NCBI RefSeq assembly: GCF_027409185.1
Contig: NC_084462.1
Span: forward strand, 160,877,490-160,941,489
Length of the DNA stretch: 64,000 nt
Source of the DNA: Cynocephalus volans
Lineage: Eukaryota > Chordata > Mammalia > Dermoptera > Cynocephalidae
Direction: 5' to 3'
Part shown: one piece after another, positions 1-11,249 of the stretch
How positions within the stretch are numbered: position 1 is the stretch's first letter
How the letters are laid out: every line of letters starts with the position of its first letter
Position numbers and translations under genes: made by a program
The notes under the pieces: model-generated
Databases searched by the model: none
Seen by the model: only the letters and a program-made list of their open reading frames with translations
What the model was told of the DNA's origin: nothing

Positions 1-981
1 ACACTACTTCCGCAGGGGAAGAGAGGCCACCAAACTCACTTCTGCAGGTAGAGGTGGAAGCTCAGGTTATCCACTGGGCCTCCATTGACTAAGCAGGGAC
101 CTTTTCATTACTGCTGGGTGGAAATGGGGATTCTGGCTTGCCACCTAAGTCTCCACTGACACTGTGGTGGAGTGGCCACATTACTGCTGGGCAATAGCAA
201 AGGTCCTGACTAGACCTCTTCTGACACCATCCCAGCTGGGAGAGAGGAGAAGCACCTCATTACTGTCAGCTGGGGGTGCTCCACAAATCATTTCCAATGA
301 AACAGCAGGGAGAGGAGGACCTCACTTCAGGCCAGAGTGGATGAAAGTCTCAGCCCCCTACTTAGCCTTCTCTGAAACCACCCCAGTGGGGATGTTGAGG
401 CACTTCATCCCAGCCTTATCAAAGTGGAAATCTAGGTTCTTCATTCTGTCTATGCTGGCATGGCTGGGGACAGAATCACAGTTTTTTCCTTGGTATATGA
501 CTGGAGTAGAGTGATTATTGTTTAAAAGTTTTCTGTCTTGCTAGGCTGCCTCTCCTTTTAGCTAGAGAGTGCGAGCTTTTGTTTTTGTCTGTACCCATTG
601 GCATTCCTAGATTGCTGCTGCTTATCTACAAATCTGGGTTATATGAAGGAAAGAAAAAAAAAAAACCTAGAGAATATACCACTGTGTTATTCCTAGGGTC
701 CCAAGATTGTAGCTGGTCTGCCTTCTGCTTCATCTGTCAGAAGAATCTTATGTTTGCTTTATATATAAAACAAGGTTTTTGCTGCACTGAGCTGAAGGAA
801 TAGAAAAAATGCATCCACTGTATCTTCCCAGAAGCAGAAGTTCTGTATGCAGGTTTTATTGGGAAATCTCTAAAAACTACCTGAATTCTTTTTTAATTTT
901 TCTGTGTCTCTGCTGGAGGCCAGAAGCTCTTCTTCACCTTTGGCTGCTACTGCACACTCTTGCACCTGCTTTGGGATAGAG
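1..981. repeat. L1-type GC-rich untranslated segment (diverged)
   Basis: The first 540 bases repeat a loose phrase about every 60-90 bases: a short 'cattactgctgggtgg'-like block, then 'ctctgacaccatccc'-like blocks. This pattern is known from untranslated regions of old mammalian L1 (L1M) elements. The second half (546-981) is less diagnostic and ends in an AT-rich, partly T-rich stretch just before the LTR at 987. The open frame at 164-514 lies within this repeat and is not believed. The element is cut by the window start, so its strand and full length cannot be judged. Confidence 0.45.
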
Positions 982-986
982 GGCCT

Positions 987-1424
987 TGTAGTGGATTGAA
1001 TTATGTCCCCCCAAAACTCACTGAAGCTTGAATTGTGTCCCCCCAAGTTTTATGTATTAGAAACTTGGCCCCCACTGCGACTATTGAGAGGGTGGGAGAT
1101 CCTATTATGGTAATTGGAAGGTGGACCCTTGAAGAGGTGATTGGATTGTAGGACCGTGCAGTAGTGAATGGATTAAAAATGATGGTAAGGAGTGTGGTTC
1201 TGAGGGCTTTAAAAAAAAGAGGAGAGTCTGTCTTTCTCTCCCTGCTCTCTCTGTGCTCTTTGCTTCTATCATCTTGCAATCTGAGACCCTTGGGTCACTG
1301 TCACCACCACCAGATGGACTTTGGACTTCCCAGCCTCAGAAACTGTAATCAATAAATTTCGTTTTCTTTATAAATCATCTGGTTTCAAGTATTTGGTTAT
1401 AAGCAACAGAAAAGGACTAATACA
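987..1424 (+). mobile_element. Solo MaLR LTR (MST/MLT1 type) with target duplication
   Basis: A 438-bp solo LTR that starts TG and ends CA. It has the typical MaLR layout: a 'ggattgaattatgtcccc' start, a middle with 'gaagaggtgattggat', a 3' 'aactgtaatcaataaa' polyadenylation region, and a terminus 'aaaggactaataca'. The flanks carry an identical 5-bp direct repeat, ggcct, at 982-986 and 1425-1429, as expected for ERVL-MaLR integration. There is a local near-duplication of the 'ttgtgtcccccca' phrase near its 5' end. No internal retroviral sequence is present, so the element recombined to a solo LTR. Confidence 0.85.
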
Positions 1425-1429
1425 GGCCT

Positions 1430-2704
1430 CTTCTCACTTAGAATGTATTAATAATGATTCACATGTTCCCCCATGTGTCTTAGAGCTGTGGTTTTCTGTC
1501 ACACCAGAAAAATATGTCATGCTCCTACAGGTAACAGGAGTTTGTTAACACAGTGATTGTCAGTGTGTTTGGGGTAGGGGTGTGAAGGGTGTGGTCCACA
1601 CACTGCAAATGGTAATTTCTAAAATGAGTGTCTGTAGAGTTGGACAAAGCCTCCAGTCTGGTTATAATCACAACCTAGGAGATTGGCATAGCCCCTGATT
1701 AAGATGCACTATGAGGTCTCCTCTCCTTGGACAACCTGGTGGCTCAAGTTTACTATCAAGAGGTCATACACGCCCACTTCATTTGGGCATTGCTTTGGGT
1801 CAGGTTACATTGAAGGGCCTAAAGCAGAAGTTTAAATTTGGTATGGAGAGAAAGAGGGTCTGGGGATGACCTTATGATGGGTAAGCTGAAGTTAGACTTG
1901 GTCCAAAGGCATCCAAACTTGGTTAAGATTCCTAGGCCCTGAGAGCTGCATAGGAAAGAGCAAGGGAATCCCTGGGCTTTAAAGGATCATAGACCTTTTA
2001 GTAGTAACCATAAGGAAGCCCACGTCCCAGAGAAGCCCACCTGGCTCAAGATCCCCTGCATGACATTTGTAATAGGAAAGAAGTCTCAATAATAACTCAG
2101 AGAGAATTTACTGCTATCTCTGAGGTATTGAAACTTGGAGTCAAATTTAATTTGATTTAAAGAAAATAAAGTAACCTTATATGTCTTGCACACTTAGCTT
2201 CTAAAATACAATTTAAACTCCTTAAACAATGTAAACTATTATAATAGCTTTTGTTTATTTTTACCTAATCTGGCAGAGGAACAGGAATTCTTAGTCCCAG
2301 GATAATTATATTTATCCCTTTCTTTTTTTTTTTTTCTAATTTGTTAATTTAATTTCTATATCACCGTAGTCTTCTATGACAACTGCATGCTTAGCTAGTT
2401 TTTAAAAAATCTAAAATAAGTCAGCTATTCTTATAGAGCTAGCATTACACACTGGAGCTATTTTAGCCCGGGCCCTGGCATTCAAAGGAAATTTATCAAA
2501 GGCAACCTGGGACTCAAGTGTGATGTTTCCTTCACCTTGCAGGTGGAATGTGACTTTACAGGTAAAAATTCCTCCTTTTATACTCTCTAATTCCTCTGTG
2601 GTCTAGGAAATGCAGACATTGCCTAGACAATATAAATCTACTTTTATAGTTTTACAAAAATAGTGGACATTATTGGTTCTTCCTAAGATTTCTGGAGTAC
2701 CATG
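1430..2704. other. Unique or unrecognised sequence
   Basis: No repeat family, exon-like frame or RNA gene was recognised here. The stretch includes a T-rich run near 2323-2335 and AT-rich sequence at 2150-2430. It may contain very old, diverged repeats. Confidence 0.4.
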
Positions 2705-2790
2705 TATGAGGATACTTCAAAGAGTTCATAGGAAAATGGAATTAAAAGATGATACAAATCCTTACATGAACTTTTTGAAGACACCACATA
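2705..2790 (+). mobile_element. Mariner-like MITE, copy 1
   Basis: An 86-bp palindromic element. It opens with a 'tatgaggatacttcaaagag' arm and closes with the inverted 'catgaactttttgaag' arm, with the middle 'aattaaaagatgatacaaat' shared with other copies in the window. The ends begin and finish in TA, the usual target duplication of Tc1/mariner elements. It is the most diverged at its right end ('acaccacata'). It has no coding capacity and is a non-autonomous deletion derivative. Confidence 0.8.
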
Positions 2791-3092
2791 TTCTTCCTAA
2801 GGCTGCATTTTCTACTGCTTTCTGCAGGGTCCTCCTGAGACCTCCATCGTCCTTTTTTTCTTAAAGTATTTTTAAGCTATTTTTGCTCTCATTTTGTCCA
2901 ATTTTTTAAAAATTTTTAATTTAGAAAAATATTGGGTGCCCAATAGATACCACAGCTGTGAATATACTCTTGTCCGTCAGATCTTTATCTCTAGGCTCAG
3001 TCTGTCTCCTTGGTGTCAGACCTGGATAATCTCTCCTACTACATACAGACACTCCTCTAGGATGTATGGGTCAGAAGTCAGCAATTTCTAAA

Positions 3093-3277
3093 CAGCAGTT
3101 CTCGAAGTGATGTCCCTGAGCCAGCAGCATAAGCATCCCCTGGGGACTTGTTAGAAACTCAAATTCTAGAGCCCCACCCCAGACCTAAAGAGTCAGAAGC
3201 TCTGGGGTGGTAGCAATCAATCTGCTTATTAAGTTCTCCAGGTGATTCTGATGTACACTAAAGCTTGAGAGCAACTC
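3093..3277 (+). mobile_element. MER5A-type hAT-Charlie element
   Basis: About 185 bp matching the remembered MER5A consensus along its length. It has a 'cagcagttctcgaagtg' start, the 'ccagcagcataagcatcccc' block, 'gccccaccccagacct', 'gtcagaagctctggggtgg' and 'ccaggtgattctgatgtaca', with a decayed 3' terminus. It is a non-autonomous hAT transposon. A convincing 8-bp target duplication is no longer visible. A short related phrase, 'ttggctgcacattagatcac', follows at 3283-3302. Confidence 0.85.
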
Positions 3278-3312
3278 AAAACTTGGCTGCACATTAGATC
3301 ACCTGGTGTGTG

Positions 3313-3676
3313 TGTGCATTATGGACCGAATGTTTATGTCCCACAAAAATTAACATGTTGAAGCCCTAACCCCCAATCTGATAGTGTTGGGAGGTGGAGT
3401 CTTTGGGAGGTAATTAAGTTTAGATGTGGTCATGCAGTGGGGACCCCATCATGGGATTAGTGTCCTTATAAGAAGAGGAGGAGAGACGAGAGTGCTCTTT
3501 CTGCCATGACACACAAAGAAAAGGCAGCTGCCTACAAACCAGAAAGGGGGCCCTCACCTGGGGTATCTTAATCTTGGACTTCCTAGCCCTCCAAAACTGT
3601 GAGAAATAAATGCATGTTGTTTAAGCCACCCAGTCTTAACTGGGTATTTTGTTACAGGAGCCTGAGCAGACTAACA
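3313..3676 (+). mobile_element. MLT1-type MaLR LTR
   Basis: The order of motifs fits an MLT1-like LTR: 'atggaccgaatgtttatgtc', 'ttgaagccctaaccccca', 'gggaggtaattaag', 'gtgtccttataagaagagg', 'cttggacttcctagcc', 'aaactgtgagaaataaatg', 'tgtttaagccacccagtct' and a 'gactaaca' end. Its length of about 365 bp is normal for a solo LTR. No internal region flanks it. The exact ends are uncertain because the 5' flank is a short TG repeat. Confidence 0.85.
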
Positions 3677-3944
3677 CGGTGTTTGTGTACATACACACAA
3701 ACAATACATATGGACATACATATACACATATATCAATCCTTGTTCTATCTTCAGGGAGCCTGATTTAATCTGCACTACAGAAACACTGGCTTTTCCTTGC
3801 ACTTGAAACATTTGGGGCCATGCCTCAGAACTCCTAGTTTTTCTTAGTCTAAGGAGCAGATTTGTGTTTTGAGGCTTACAGATTCTTACTGTCTCCCAGT
3901 GCAGTAAATCATTGTTCATCTTTCCCCCTCATCTTTCACTTCCT

Positions 3945-4140
3945 AATTTTTTGGAGGCAGTGTGGCTGGGATAAAGAGAACATGGACTTTGAAAATATGG
4001 ATCGTGTTTATATCTCAGCACTACCACTTGCTCGCTGTGCAAGCTGGAGAAGTCACTTAGCCCTGTTTAGCCTCAGATTCTCACCCACCCCTCTCCCAAA
4101 AAAAGGGGGTGGGGGACACCTATTCCCTTGATAGGGCCAG
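3945..4140 (+). repeat. MIR SINE
   Basis: Diverged MIR in sense orientation. It carries 'ggataaagagaacatgga', then the core 'ctcagcactaccacttgctc' and 'agaagtcacttagccctg', followed by 'cctcagattctc'. The 3' part is replaced by a short C/G-rich run around 4084-4117. Confidence 0.65.
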
Positions 4141-4754
4141 AATGAAATGAAATGAAGTTAATATGAAGTATATAAAATTTTAGCACACCACGCAAAGCTA
4201 AACACTTGCCTATTATCTTTTTAAATAAATAGGCATTCCTCTCAAAGATCATATTGTAAATATAAAGGCTTCCCCAAATTTCAGGGTAAGAACAAAATAA
4301 AAGAAGCATTTTTGTCACTTCTGATATGTGCCTATTGAAGGAATAGAATGCAGAGCATTTTTCTTTTAGAGAATATGCTCTCCTCAATGACACCACATAC
4401 AGAATATGTGCATATTCACTAATACGTAATATCAACCTTGACACCCCAATTACAAAATATCGCGTGAAAACAAAACCTGAAATCACATTTTTAATAAAGA
4501 GTTTTAATAAAGAGTCTGAGACATGTCCCAAAAGCAAAGCAAAAAATCGTGCTTTAAGATAGTCTTGCTCCCTTGGTGAATGATCACAAGAAATTTCATC
4601 TCATATTCCCCCAAGCTAAGGGAATCTTGAGCATTTTATTCTCTTTCATTTTGTCTTCTCACTTTGCCTTTTCAGAAAGAGACCAGAGGCAGTAAGCTAC
4701 ATTCCCAGTAAAAGTATAAATTACTCTCACTTTTATGAAAGACAATTTAATTTT

Positions 4755-5790
4755 CTCTTGCAAGTTTTTAAAAATCAGCTTTTTTGAGGTGTAATTTACG
4801 TACTATAACATTCACCAGTTCTCAATGAGCAATTGGATGAGTTTGGATAAATGCACACAGTTGTATAAATACCACACAATCATGATAGGGAACATTTCCA
4901 CCACGTCAGAAAGTTTTCTTTCTTCTTTTGCAGTTAACCCTCTCCCCCAGACTCTAGACACTGCAATCTTGGATCTGCTTTCTATCACTATAGTGTCACC
5001 TTTTCTAGAATTTCATGTAAATGGAATCATACAGTCTTCGGGGTTTGGCTTCTTTTATTTAGCAAAATGCTTTTGGGGACATTTGGTTTGTTACCAGTTT
5101 GGGGCTATTATAGGCAAATTTTCTACGAATATTCCTGTGCAATTTATTGTGTGGACGTATGTTTTCATTTCTTTGGATACACAGGAACAGGGTTGCTTGA
5201 TCTTATGGTGGGTGCATGTTTAACTTTATAAGCAATTATCAAACTGTTTGCCAAGGTGGCTGTATCATTTGGCATTGTCACCAGCAATGTATGAGAGTTT
5301 TGGTTATCCCACATCCTCACCAACACTCAGTATTGTTAGCATTTTTTATTTTAGCCATGATACTGTACCTGGATAGTATCTAGTTATAGTTTTATTTTAC
5401 ATTCTTGAGATGATTAATAATTTTTTCATGAGACATGGTATCTCTCCCTTTATTTATATGCTCTTTAATATTTTTCAGTAATGTGCTACAGTTTAAAGTG
5501 TATAGGTCTTTTAAATATTTTGTAAATTCATTCCTAAGTATTTCATACTTTTATGTTTTATAAATAATACTTTATTTACATTTCAGTTTCCAATTGTTTA
5601 TTGCTATATAGAGAAATGCAATTTATTTTAGTATATTGACTAGACATCCTGCAACTTTGCTAAATTCATATTAGTCAGCAATATTATAGGATTTTCCTTA
5701 AGATTTTCTACATAAACAATCATGTAGTCTAAAAATAAAGGCAGCTCAACTTTCTCCTTTCCAGAAGCCACATCTAAATCTCAAGTGACC
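4755..5790 (-). mobile_element. L1 (old, L1M) 3' UTR and ORF2 fragments, antisense
   Basis: Read on the minus strand this is the 3' end of an old L1. The 'ttttgaggtgtaatttacgt' block at the left marks the 3' UTR. The 'tttcatgtaaatggaatcat' and 'ccaccacgtcagaaag' blocks come next, and 'ccagcaatgtatgagagtt' with 'ccacatcctcaccaacac' belong to the ORF2-3' junction. From about 5450 the sequence jumps to a more upstream part of ORF2 ('cctaagtatttcatactttt', 'catcctgcaactttgct'), so the copy has an internal deletion. The 132-codon plus-strand frame here is antisense to L1 and not a gene. Confidence 0.85.
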
Positions 5791-6057
5791 ACTTACCTCA
5801 TGTTATAACTATTCACTTAGCAACTCTTCACCATTATAGCTCTTGAAGTTATATGACGTTTTGGACAATTCCTCTTTTTTTTTCAGATTAATATCTTTTT
5901 CACCAAAAAATACAATACACACAAAAAAGTGATATTTTGATATTATATACTCACGAAGTTATTTGACAGTACTGTTTCTAGTCAAGGAATGAAAAGAAAT
6001 TTAAATTGTGTGTCTATATGAATGAACCCAAAATTTTTTGCTTGTGGACATGATACA

Positions 6058-6143
6058 TACGAGGGTACTCCAAAAAGTTCATGGGAAGATTTGTATTACC
6101 TTTCAATTCTGTTTCTCCACAAACATTTTGAAGTACCGTCATA
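6058..6143 (-). mobile_element. Mariner-like MITE, copy 2
   Basis: An 86-bp element flanked by TA at both ends. It has a 'tacgagggtactccaaaaag' left arm and an inverted 'attttgaagtaccgtcata' right arm. The asymmetric middle ('gatttgtattacctttcaat') is the reverse complement of that in copies 1, 4 and 5, so this copy is inserted in the opposite orientation. Confidence 0.85.
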
Positions 6144-7043
6144 CAAATATTTTGCTTTTACACACATATACAAAGTGAGAGAGATGGAAAGGTAACATCT
6201 ACTACTCTTGTGCACATTGGGCTTGTGCTATTTTCACTTAAATATTTAGTCTTTATTTTGCCCTAATGGTGATTTTCTATGCTATAACTTTTTAAAGTAT
6301 AGTTTAATTGGAAGATAAGCATGAGCCCCAACATATTGCAAATTGTTCGCTTTCTACCTGTTCCTGTTCCTATAAGCATTCCCTTAGCCATGCTTTCTTA
6401 CCTCAGTAGCAGCAGTTCCTGCCCATAACAGAAGTTGAATCCAGTTTTCTGTTTTTTCAATACCAGTAAAACCAACCTCATCATCCATCCCCACCAGTTA
6501 AGTATGGCTACCTCATCAGAATTCTGAATTTAGCACCACAGGCTCCTCCTTCCACCTTCTAGGTTTTAAAATTTCCAAATTCTACCCTTTATTCCCTAGC
6601 TCTAATAGTGGTGACTGCCTCCTGTACTTGCTACCTCCACAATACCTTACTGTTCTCTTTTTGCAGCTTTTTCGTTTTCATAGGTAATAACTTTAGACAT
6701 AGTCAACAATGCATTAAGTTAAATAATTTCTCTTTAAAAAAAAACTCATGTGCTTTTTGGCTTTTATGGACCCTGACCAATAAAGATATTGATATTAAGA
6801 GTTATCCTATGACACAACTGACCATCAAACATAGTACTTGCAGGTTAATTTGGTCATTTCTTGAGCCTGCCTGAGTGTGGAGCTGCTTTCCAATGGGAAA
6901 TGGATTAATCCTGCATTGGATTATGATTAATCAAAGTCTCTCTTGTGATTGATTATGGTGAAATGCCAACTGAAGCAGGTCCTTGGGATACCAAGTGGCT
7001 GCTGCTCTTCAGCACTATGGCATTAAAGATGACAGCAAAGCCT

Positions 7044-7055
7044 GGGGGGGGGGGG
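7044..7055 (+). repeat. Poly-G run (12 G)
   Basis: Twelve consecutive G residues interrupt otherwise unremarkable sequence. Such long G runs are rare in mammalian DNA outside microsatellites and are length-unstable. A sequencing length error is possible. Confidence 0.9.
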
Positions 7056-8019
7056 TTGTTTGGCACACTGGGACACTTCAGAGAGAAAGTGGGGAATACT
7101 GGGAATGGATTGTATGGGTGTTAGACCAAGGAGGCTGCAACAGAATTCCAGAAAGCCAAATTTATTGGTTTTTGAAGCACTTAGAAGTGCTTCTACATTT
7201 AATGTGTTAACTAGAAGTGGTCCTGAAAGTTTGCTTTGGTTGAGTGACATTTGGACTCTTTGATAACCTACATTTAATGAGATTAAGATGCCAGAACATC
7301 GCTGAGAAAATGTGGAAGAGCAGACCCAAAAGGCTTAGGAAGATAAGGATGATGGAGTAGATTTATCACATGTGACCTACATCCCCACCCCACCACCCTC
7401 AACCTCCACTACATTCACTGAACGAGATCAAAGGACACTTCCTTAATATTGGTGAGGCGAGAAGCAGAATCCTGGGAGAGCTCTCTGGTTGCTGTCTTCT
7501 GTAAGCCAGGTGCAAATGTAGGAGATGTTGCCATTAAGACAGGCTCCCTGATTTTCAACTGAATCCTGCAATTGCAGAGGCCAAGTGGCATTTTAGTATT
7601 TAACTGACAAAGACAATGTGGATGTATTTACCATAAAGAGCAACAGAAATAAGCTGGTAATCAGTAAGTTTTCATCTGCAGATGTCTTTAGCATTGGCAT
7701 AGATTATAATGTCTCTTGGAATGAAATACATAGACAGTTTACTAAAATGTTACTTGATCTATGAAATAAGACCAGACTTGAGTTGACATAATGTATTGTC
7801 ATAGCCTCTCACCCAGTTTCCATACATAAATCTAGAATCCTTTGATTGAAAGGGAGAGATTCATTTGATTGTAGACGCTTCTACATCGCCCACATATATG
7901 CTATAAACTTTCCTTCTTCCAAAGGGAATTACAGGAATTCATTAGTGTGACTGTCCTATGGGAAAAAAAGAAATACCCAGACGTTCTGGGGAAAATATAC
8001 ACTAGCTTTAAGTTGGCTC

Positions 8020-8980
8020 TGTCTTCCAGGAACCCTAAATGTTACTTGGCCCAGCAATCATACTGGGGGTTTGAGGTGGTCATGCAGTAATTGGAGTTAA
8101 TGGCGGTGTGCTGCAGAATGATGTAAAATGAAAATATAAATTTGTGTCAGAGTATAGATGGCATTTAGAGCCATAATACTGGATGACATCACCAAAAAGT
8201 GGCACAGAGAGAGAAAAGTCCAAGGATTAAGCCATGGACACTTTGAATTTTAGGTATCAATGATACAAGAGTACTTCAAAAAGTTCATGGATATATTCAA
8301 TTCTATTTTTCCATGAACTTATTGGAGTACCCTCATATGAGAAGGAACTAGCAAAAGAGATTAAGAGGTAGTGGCTAGAAATATAGAAGGGATGCAAAGT
8401 GAGTATGGTGGTGTCCTAGAAGCCATCAGGAAAAGAGCGTTTCGAAGGAGAGAATGCACAACTGTGTCAAATGCTGCTGACTGAGAAAATAAGAAAAGGA
8501 CCAGAAAGTGACAACTGGATTTTAGCAATGTGGTAACCAGGAAAAAAGGTGTTGCAGAGCAGTGGTCAGTGCAGAAGCCTGATTAAAGTGGGTTCAAGGA
8601 AAAAAAATGAAAGATACATTGGAAACAAGTACAGACAACTTTTTAAAAGAGGTTTGCTATAGAGGAAAAGAGAGAAATAGGGCAGCAGTTAGAAGAAGTA
8701 GGATCGAAAGAAAGTTTGCTGTTGCTATTATTGTAAGATGGGAGAAATAATAGCATATTTTATGCTGATGGAAATGTCCCAACAGCAAGAGGAGAATATG
8801 ATAATGCAGGGAAAGAGAGAAGAATTGTTGGAACAGTATTTTGAGTAGCAGAAAGGAATTAAATTTAATGCACAAATAAAGCAGTTATACTTAGCTTTGA
8901 GTACAGTTTATCCACAGTAATAGGAGAGAAGGTAGAAAATATTAGTACAGATTTAGGACTTATAATATAGAAAAAACCTA
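8020..8980 (-). mobile_element. L2 LINE, reverse transcriptase region, antisense
   Basis: On the plus strand the sequence follows the reverse complement of the L2 ORF2 reverse transcriptase region. It contains 'gtggtgtcctagaagcc', 'aactgtgtcaaatgctgctg' (complement of the 'SAAFDTVD' RT motif codons), 'agcagtggtcagtgcagaag', 'gcctgattaaagtgggtt', and then 'taagatgggagaaataatag'. It is 5'-truncated and heavily mutated. It is interrupted by a MITE at 8264-8337, which shows the MITE is younger. Confidence 0.75.
8264..8337. mobile_element. Mariner-like MITE, copy 3 (short)
   Basis: A 74-bp copy with TA at each end, a 'tacaagagtacttcaaaaag' left arm and an inverted 'acttattggagtaccctcata' type right arm. 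It lacks about 12 bases of the middle found in the other copies. It sits inside the antisense L2, which continues on both sides. Confidence 0.85.
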
Positions 8981-8984
8981 CATA

Positions 8985-10065
8985 TAAAAAAAGTTGATTT
9001 CTTGAAAACACTTTTAACATTGCTAAGCCACTGGCTAAGTTTGTCAAGAAGAAAAAAGGAATGCATTCAAAAGCAAAATTAGAAATAAAATAGAGGACAT
9101 AACTCGAAAGGCTGCAGTTATTTTCAAGATAATAAAAAACTATCACCACCAACTTTCTGCCAATTAATGTGAAAACAAATTCTAGGAAATTATAACTTAT
9201 TAAAATTGGCTAGTGAAGAAACAGAAAATTAATAGTTCTGTAACTGTTTTTTTAAAAATTGAGTCTGTAGTTTAAAATCTTTCCACAAAGAAAACTCATT
9301 TAATGATAAAGTAATAAAATCATTACCTTTCAGATTAGGAAAGAAAATAAGAAGAAAATAAGCTATCATTTCTATTCATCATTGTGTTAGAGAACCTGGC
9401 CAAAGCAGTAAGGGAAAAGAAGGAAATAAAAGTTATAATAATCAGAAAGGAAGTATAAATACTGTCAATTTTCTCAGAAGGTATTATTGCCTACATAGAT
9501 TGTCTAAAAGAATTAACAGAATCTAAAAGAATTAACAAGAGCTTACTGGATTTAAAAATCAATATATAAAAATCAATTGCCATCTTAGAAACAATCAACA
9601 ATTAGAAATATTAATTTAAAAAAATCATTCCAAGAGTAATAAAATTAGAAGTATTTAGAAATGTACAAGACCTGTAGGGAGAAAAGTGGAAAACACTTGA
9701 AGAACATCAAAGAAGGCCTAAATAAAGGGAGGTATACCATATTCATAGTTCAGGAGACTCAATATCATAATGATGTCTTTTCTTTTCAAATTAATGTGTA
9801 GTTTCCATGCAGTTCATCAAAATCTCAAAAGGTTTGCATGTGTATGTGTATGTGTGGGTATGGGGGGGGGGGGAGTCTGCAGCCATGAGTGTACATATAA
9901 ATTTCACTCATATAAATGAAACTTGACAGCTACTTCTAACATCAATATTGAAGCACAAGGTTACAATACTCAAAATACTCTTAAAGAAAAAGAATAAGAA
10001 TGGACAGTAAATATTAAGGAAAAACAATAAAATTACAATTTTAAAAAACAATCTTCTAAAGTATC
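8985..10065 (+). mobile_element. Old L1 ORF2 fragment, sense
   Basis: A-rich sense-strand sequence fits a decayed L1 ORF2: 'agaacctggccaaagcagta', 'aggaaataaaagttataat', 'gaggtataccatattcatag', 'gactcaatatcataatgatg' and 'cagttcatcaaaatctc'. All frames are broken. A near-perfect 18-bp tandem copy ('tctaaaagaattaacaga') lies at 9505-9540. The fragment is split by a G-rich microsatellite at 9838-9873. Confidence 0.6.
9838..9873 (+). repeat. TG-rich microsatellite followed by G12
   Basis: A short (tgtatg)/(tg) run is followed directly by twelve G residues at 9862-9873. This is the second G12 tract in the first 10 kb. Confidence 0.85.
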
Positions 10066-10084
10066 ACATGAGTTTTCTTTAAAA

Positions 10085-10545
10085 AACAGCTGTATTGAGG
10101 TACAATTGAAGTACAATAAACCATGCATATTTATTTATTTATTTGGCAGCTGGCCAGTAGATCCCCACAGGGATTTGTAGCCTTGACCTTGGTGTTATAA
10201 GGTGGCACTCTAACCTACTGAGCTACCTACTGAGATATCTGGCCAGTCCCATATACAATTTCTTGAGTTCTGACATATGTATACACTTATGAAACCGTCA
10301 CCTTCCAAAAGCTTCTCTGTACCCTTTTTATATTGCTTCCCCACTCCATTGTCAGGAAACCACTAATCTACTTTGTGTCACTAAAAATTAATTTTTCATT
10401 TTCTAGAATTTTCTATAAATGGAATTATATAGACTGTCCTCTTTTTGACTGGCTTCTTTCACTGGACATAATTATTTTAAAACTCATCCACATCATAGCA
10501 GGTATCAATAGCTCTTTCCTTTTTATTGCTGAATAGTATTCCCAA
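10085..10545 (-). mobile_element. L1 3' end, antisense, split by a SINE
   Basis: An antisense L1 3' region: 'gctgtattgaggtacaattg', then, after the SINE, 'gttctgacatatgtatacac', 'ttatgaaaccgtcacctt', 'ggaaaccactaatctacttt', 'ttctataaatggaatta' and 'ttttattgctgaatagtatt'. The target is continuous across the SINE at 10131-10249. The small plus-strand frame at 10333-10536 is antisense L1. Confidence 0.8.
10131..10249 (-). mobile_element. tRNA(Ile)-type SINE (CYN-like), antisense
   Basis: The reverse complement begins 'actggccagatatctcag', has an internal part resembling tRNA(Ile) ('ggttagagtgccacc', 'ataacaccaaggtca') and ends in an (AAAT)n-type tail at 10131-10141. An imperfect duplication of part of the A-box area ('tagctcagtaggt') is visible. 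The element interrupts an antisense L1, and a short 'catat' direct repeat (10126-10130 and 10250-10254) marks the insertion. Substitutions in the B box show it is not recent. Confidence 0.8.
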
Positions 10546-11035
10546 ATGGGATTTTAAATAGCAACCCCCTGAAAATATGGGAATGTAAAGGCCAAGTGGA
10601 TGACTATATATCCTGGAAATTCTCATACCAATGGATCTTCCTGAATTTTCTCACCTTGGTCCTGATTTTGCTGCCCCACTTTGGAAAGCTGTGGTTTTAA
10701 TGAACCAAATTCTTCTCAAAGAACCTGTTGCTGAACATCTTCTCTCCTTTCTGCAGATTTCGATTATTTAGCTGAATATATTGTTACAAATTGTAGCTAT
10801 GAATGTAGTTTCTCTGTGAGCCACTGAAGCTGTACTTTATTCTACTTTTATAAACTGTACTCCATTGCACCAGCTAGCTGATACAAGATTTGATCACAAT
10901 TAAGAGTGTGTAGCTAAATCAGCCCTTGCTCAAGGTACTGCAAAAAAATCAGTTGAAGGGTAAATTGACTGATTATCAGGAGAGACAACACAAGTAGCAA
11001 AACTTCTAATATATGTACAATTTACTTCAGTGCAG
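10546..11035. other. Unique sequence
   Basis: No recognised repeat or gene. There is a weak L2-like feel near 10590-10720, but it is not enough to call. Confidence 0.35.
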
Positions 11036-11245
11036 TAATAATGATAGCAAGCAACATTTACTTGAATATTTTCTATGTACTTGGCATTGTTAGAGTTTTA
11101 CATGTATTGTCTCATTTAATCCTTAAATCCCAATGAAAGTGATGCCATTAATAAATCTTATTTTATACAGAGGAAACTGAGGCATGGAGACAGTAAGTTC
11201 ACAGAGTAAATTAAACGACAGAACAGAGCAGAGCTTAGAGACAAA
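11036..11245 (-). repeat. MIR SINE, antisense
   Basis: The plus strand shows the reverse complement of MIR: 'aacatttacttgaatatttt', 'tctcatttaatccttaaat', 'acagaggaaactgaggcatg' and 'cagagtaaattaaacgaca'. Confidence 0.75.
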
Positions 11246-11249
11246 TTGA

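Larger units (their letters stand above)
5791..8019. other. Unique or unrecognised sequence between L1 and L2
   Basis: Apart from the MITE at 6058-6143 and a G run at 7044-7055, I recognise no repeat here. The 6860-7270 part is somewhat GC-richer and could be a decayed LTR, but I could not name a family. No exon-like frame was seen. Confidence 0.35.

Noticed and set aside
164..514. Plus-strand 116-codon frame at the window start
   Set aside because: It lies in an L1-type repetitive untranslated segment.
4073..4537. Minus-strand 154-codon frame, the longest in the window
   Set aside because: It overlaps a MIR at one end, is AT-rich with no domain, and has no splice or promoter context.
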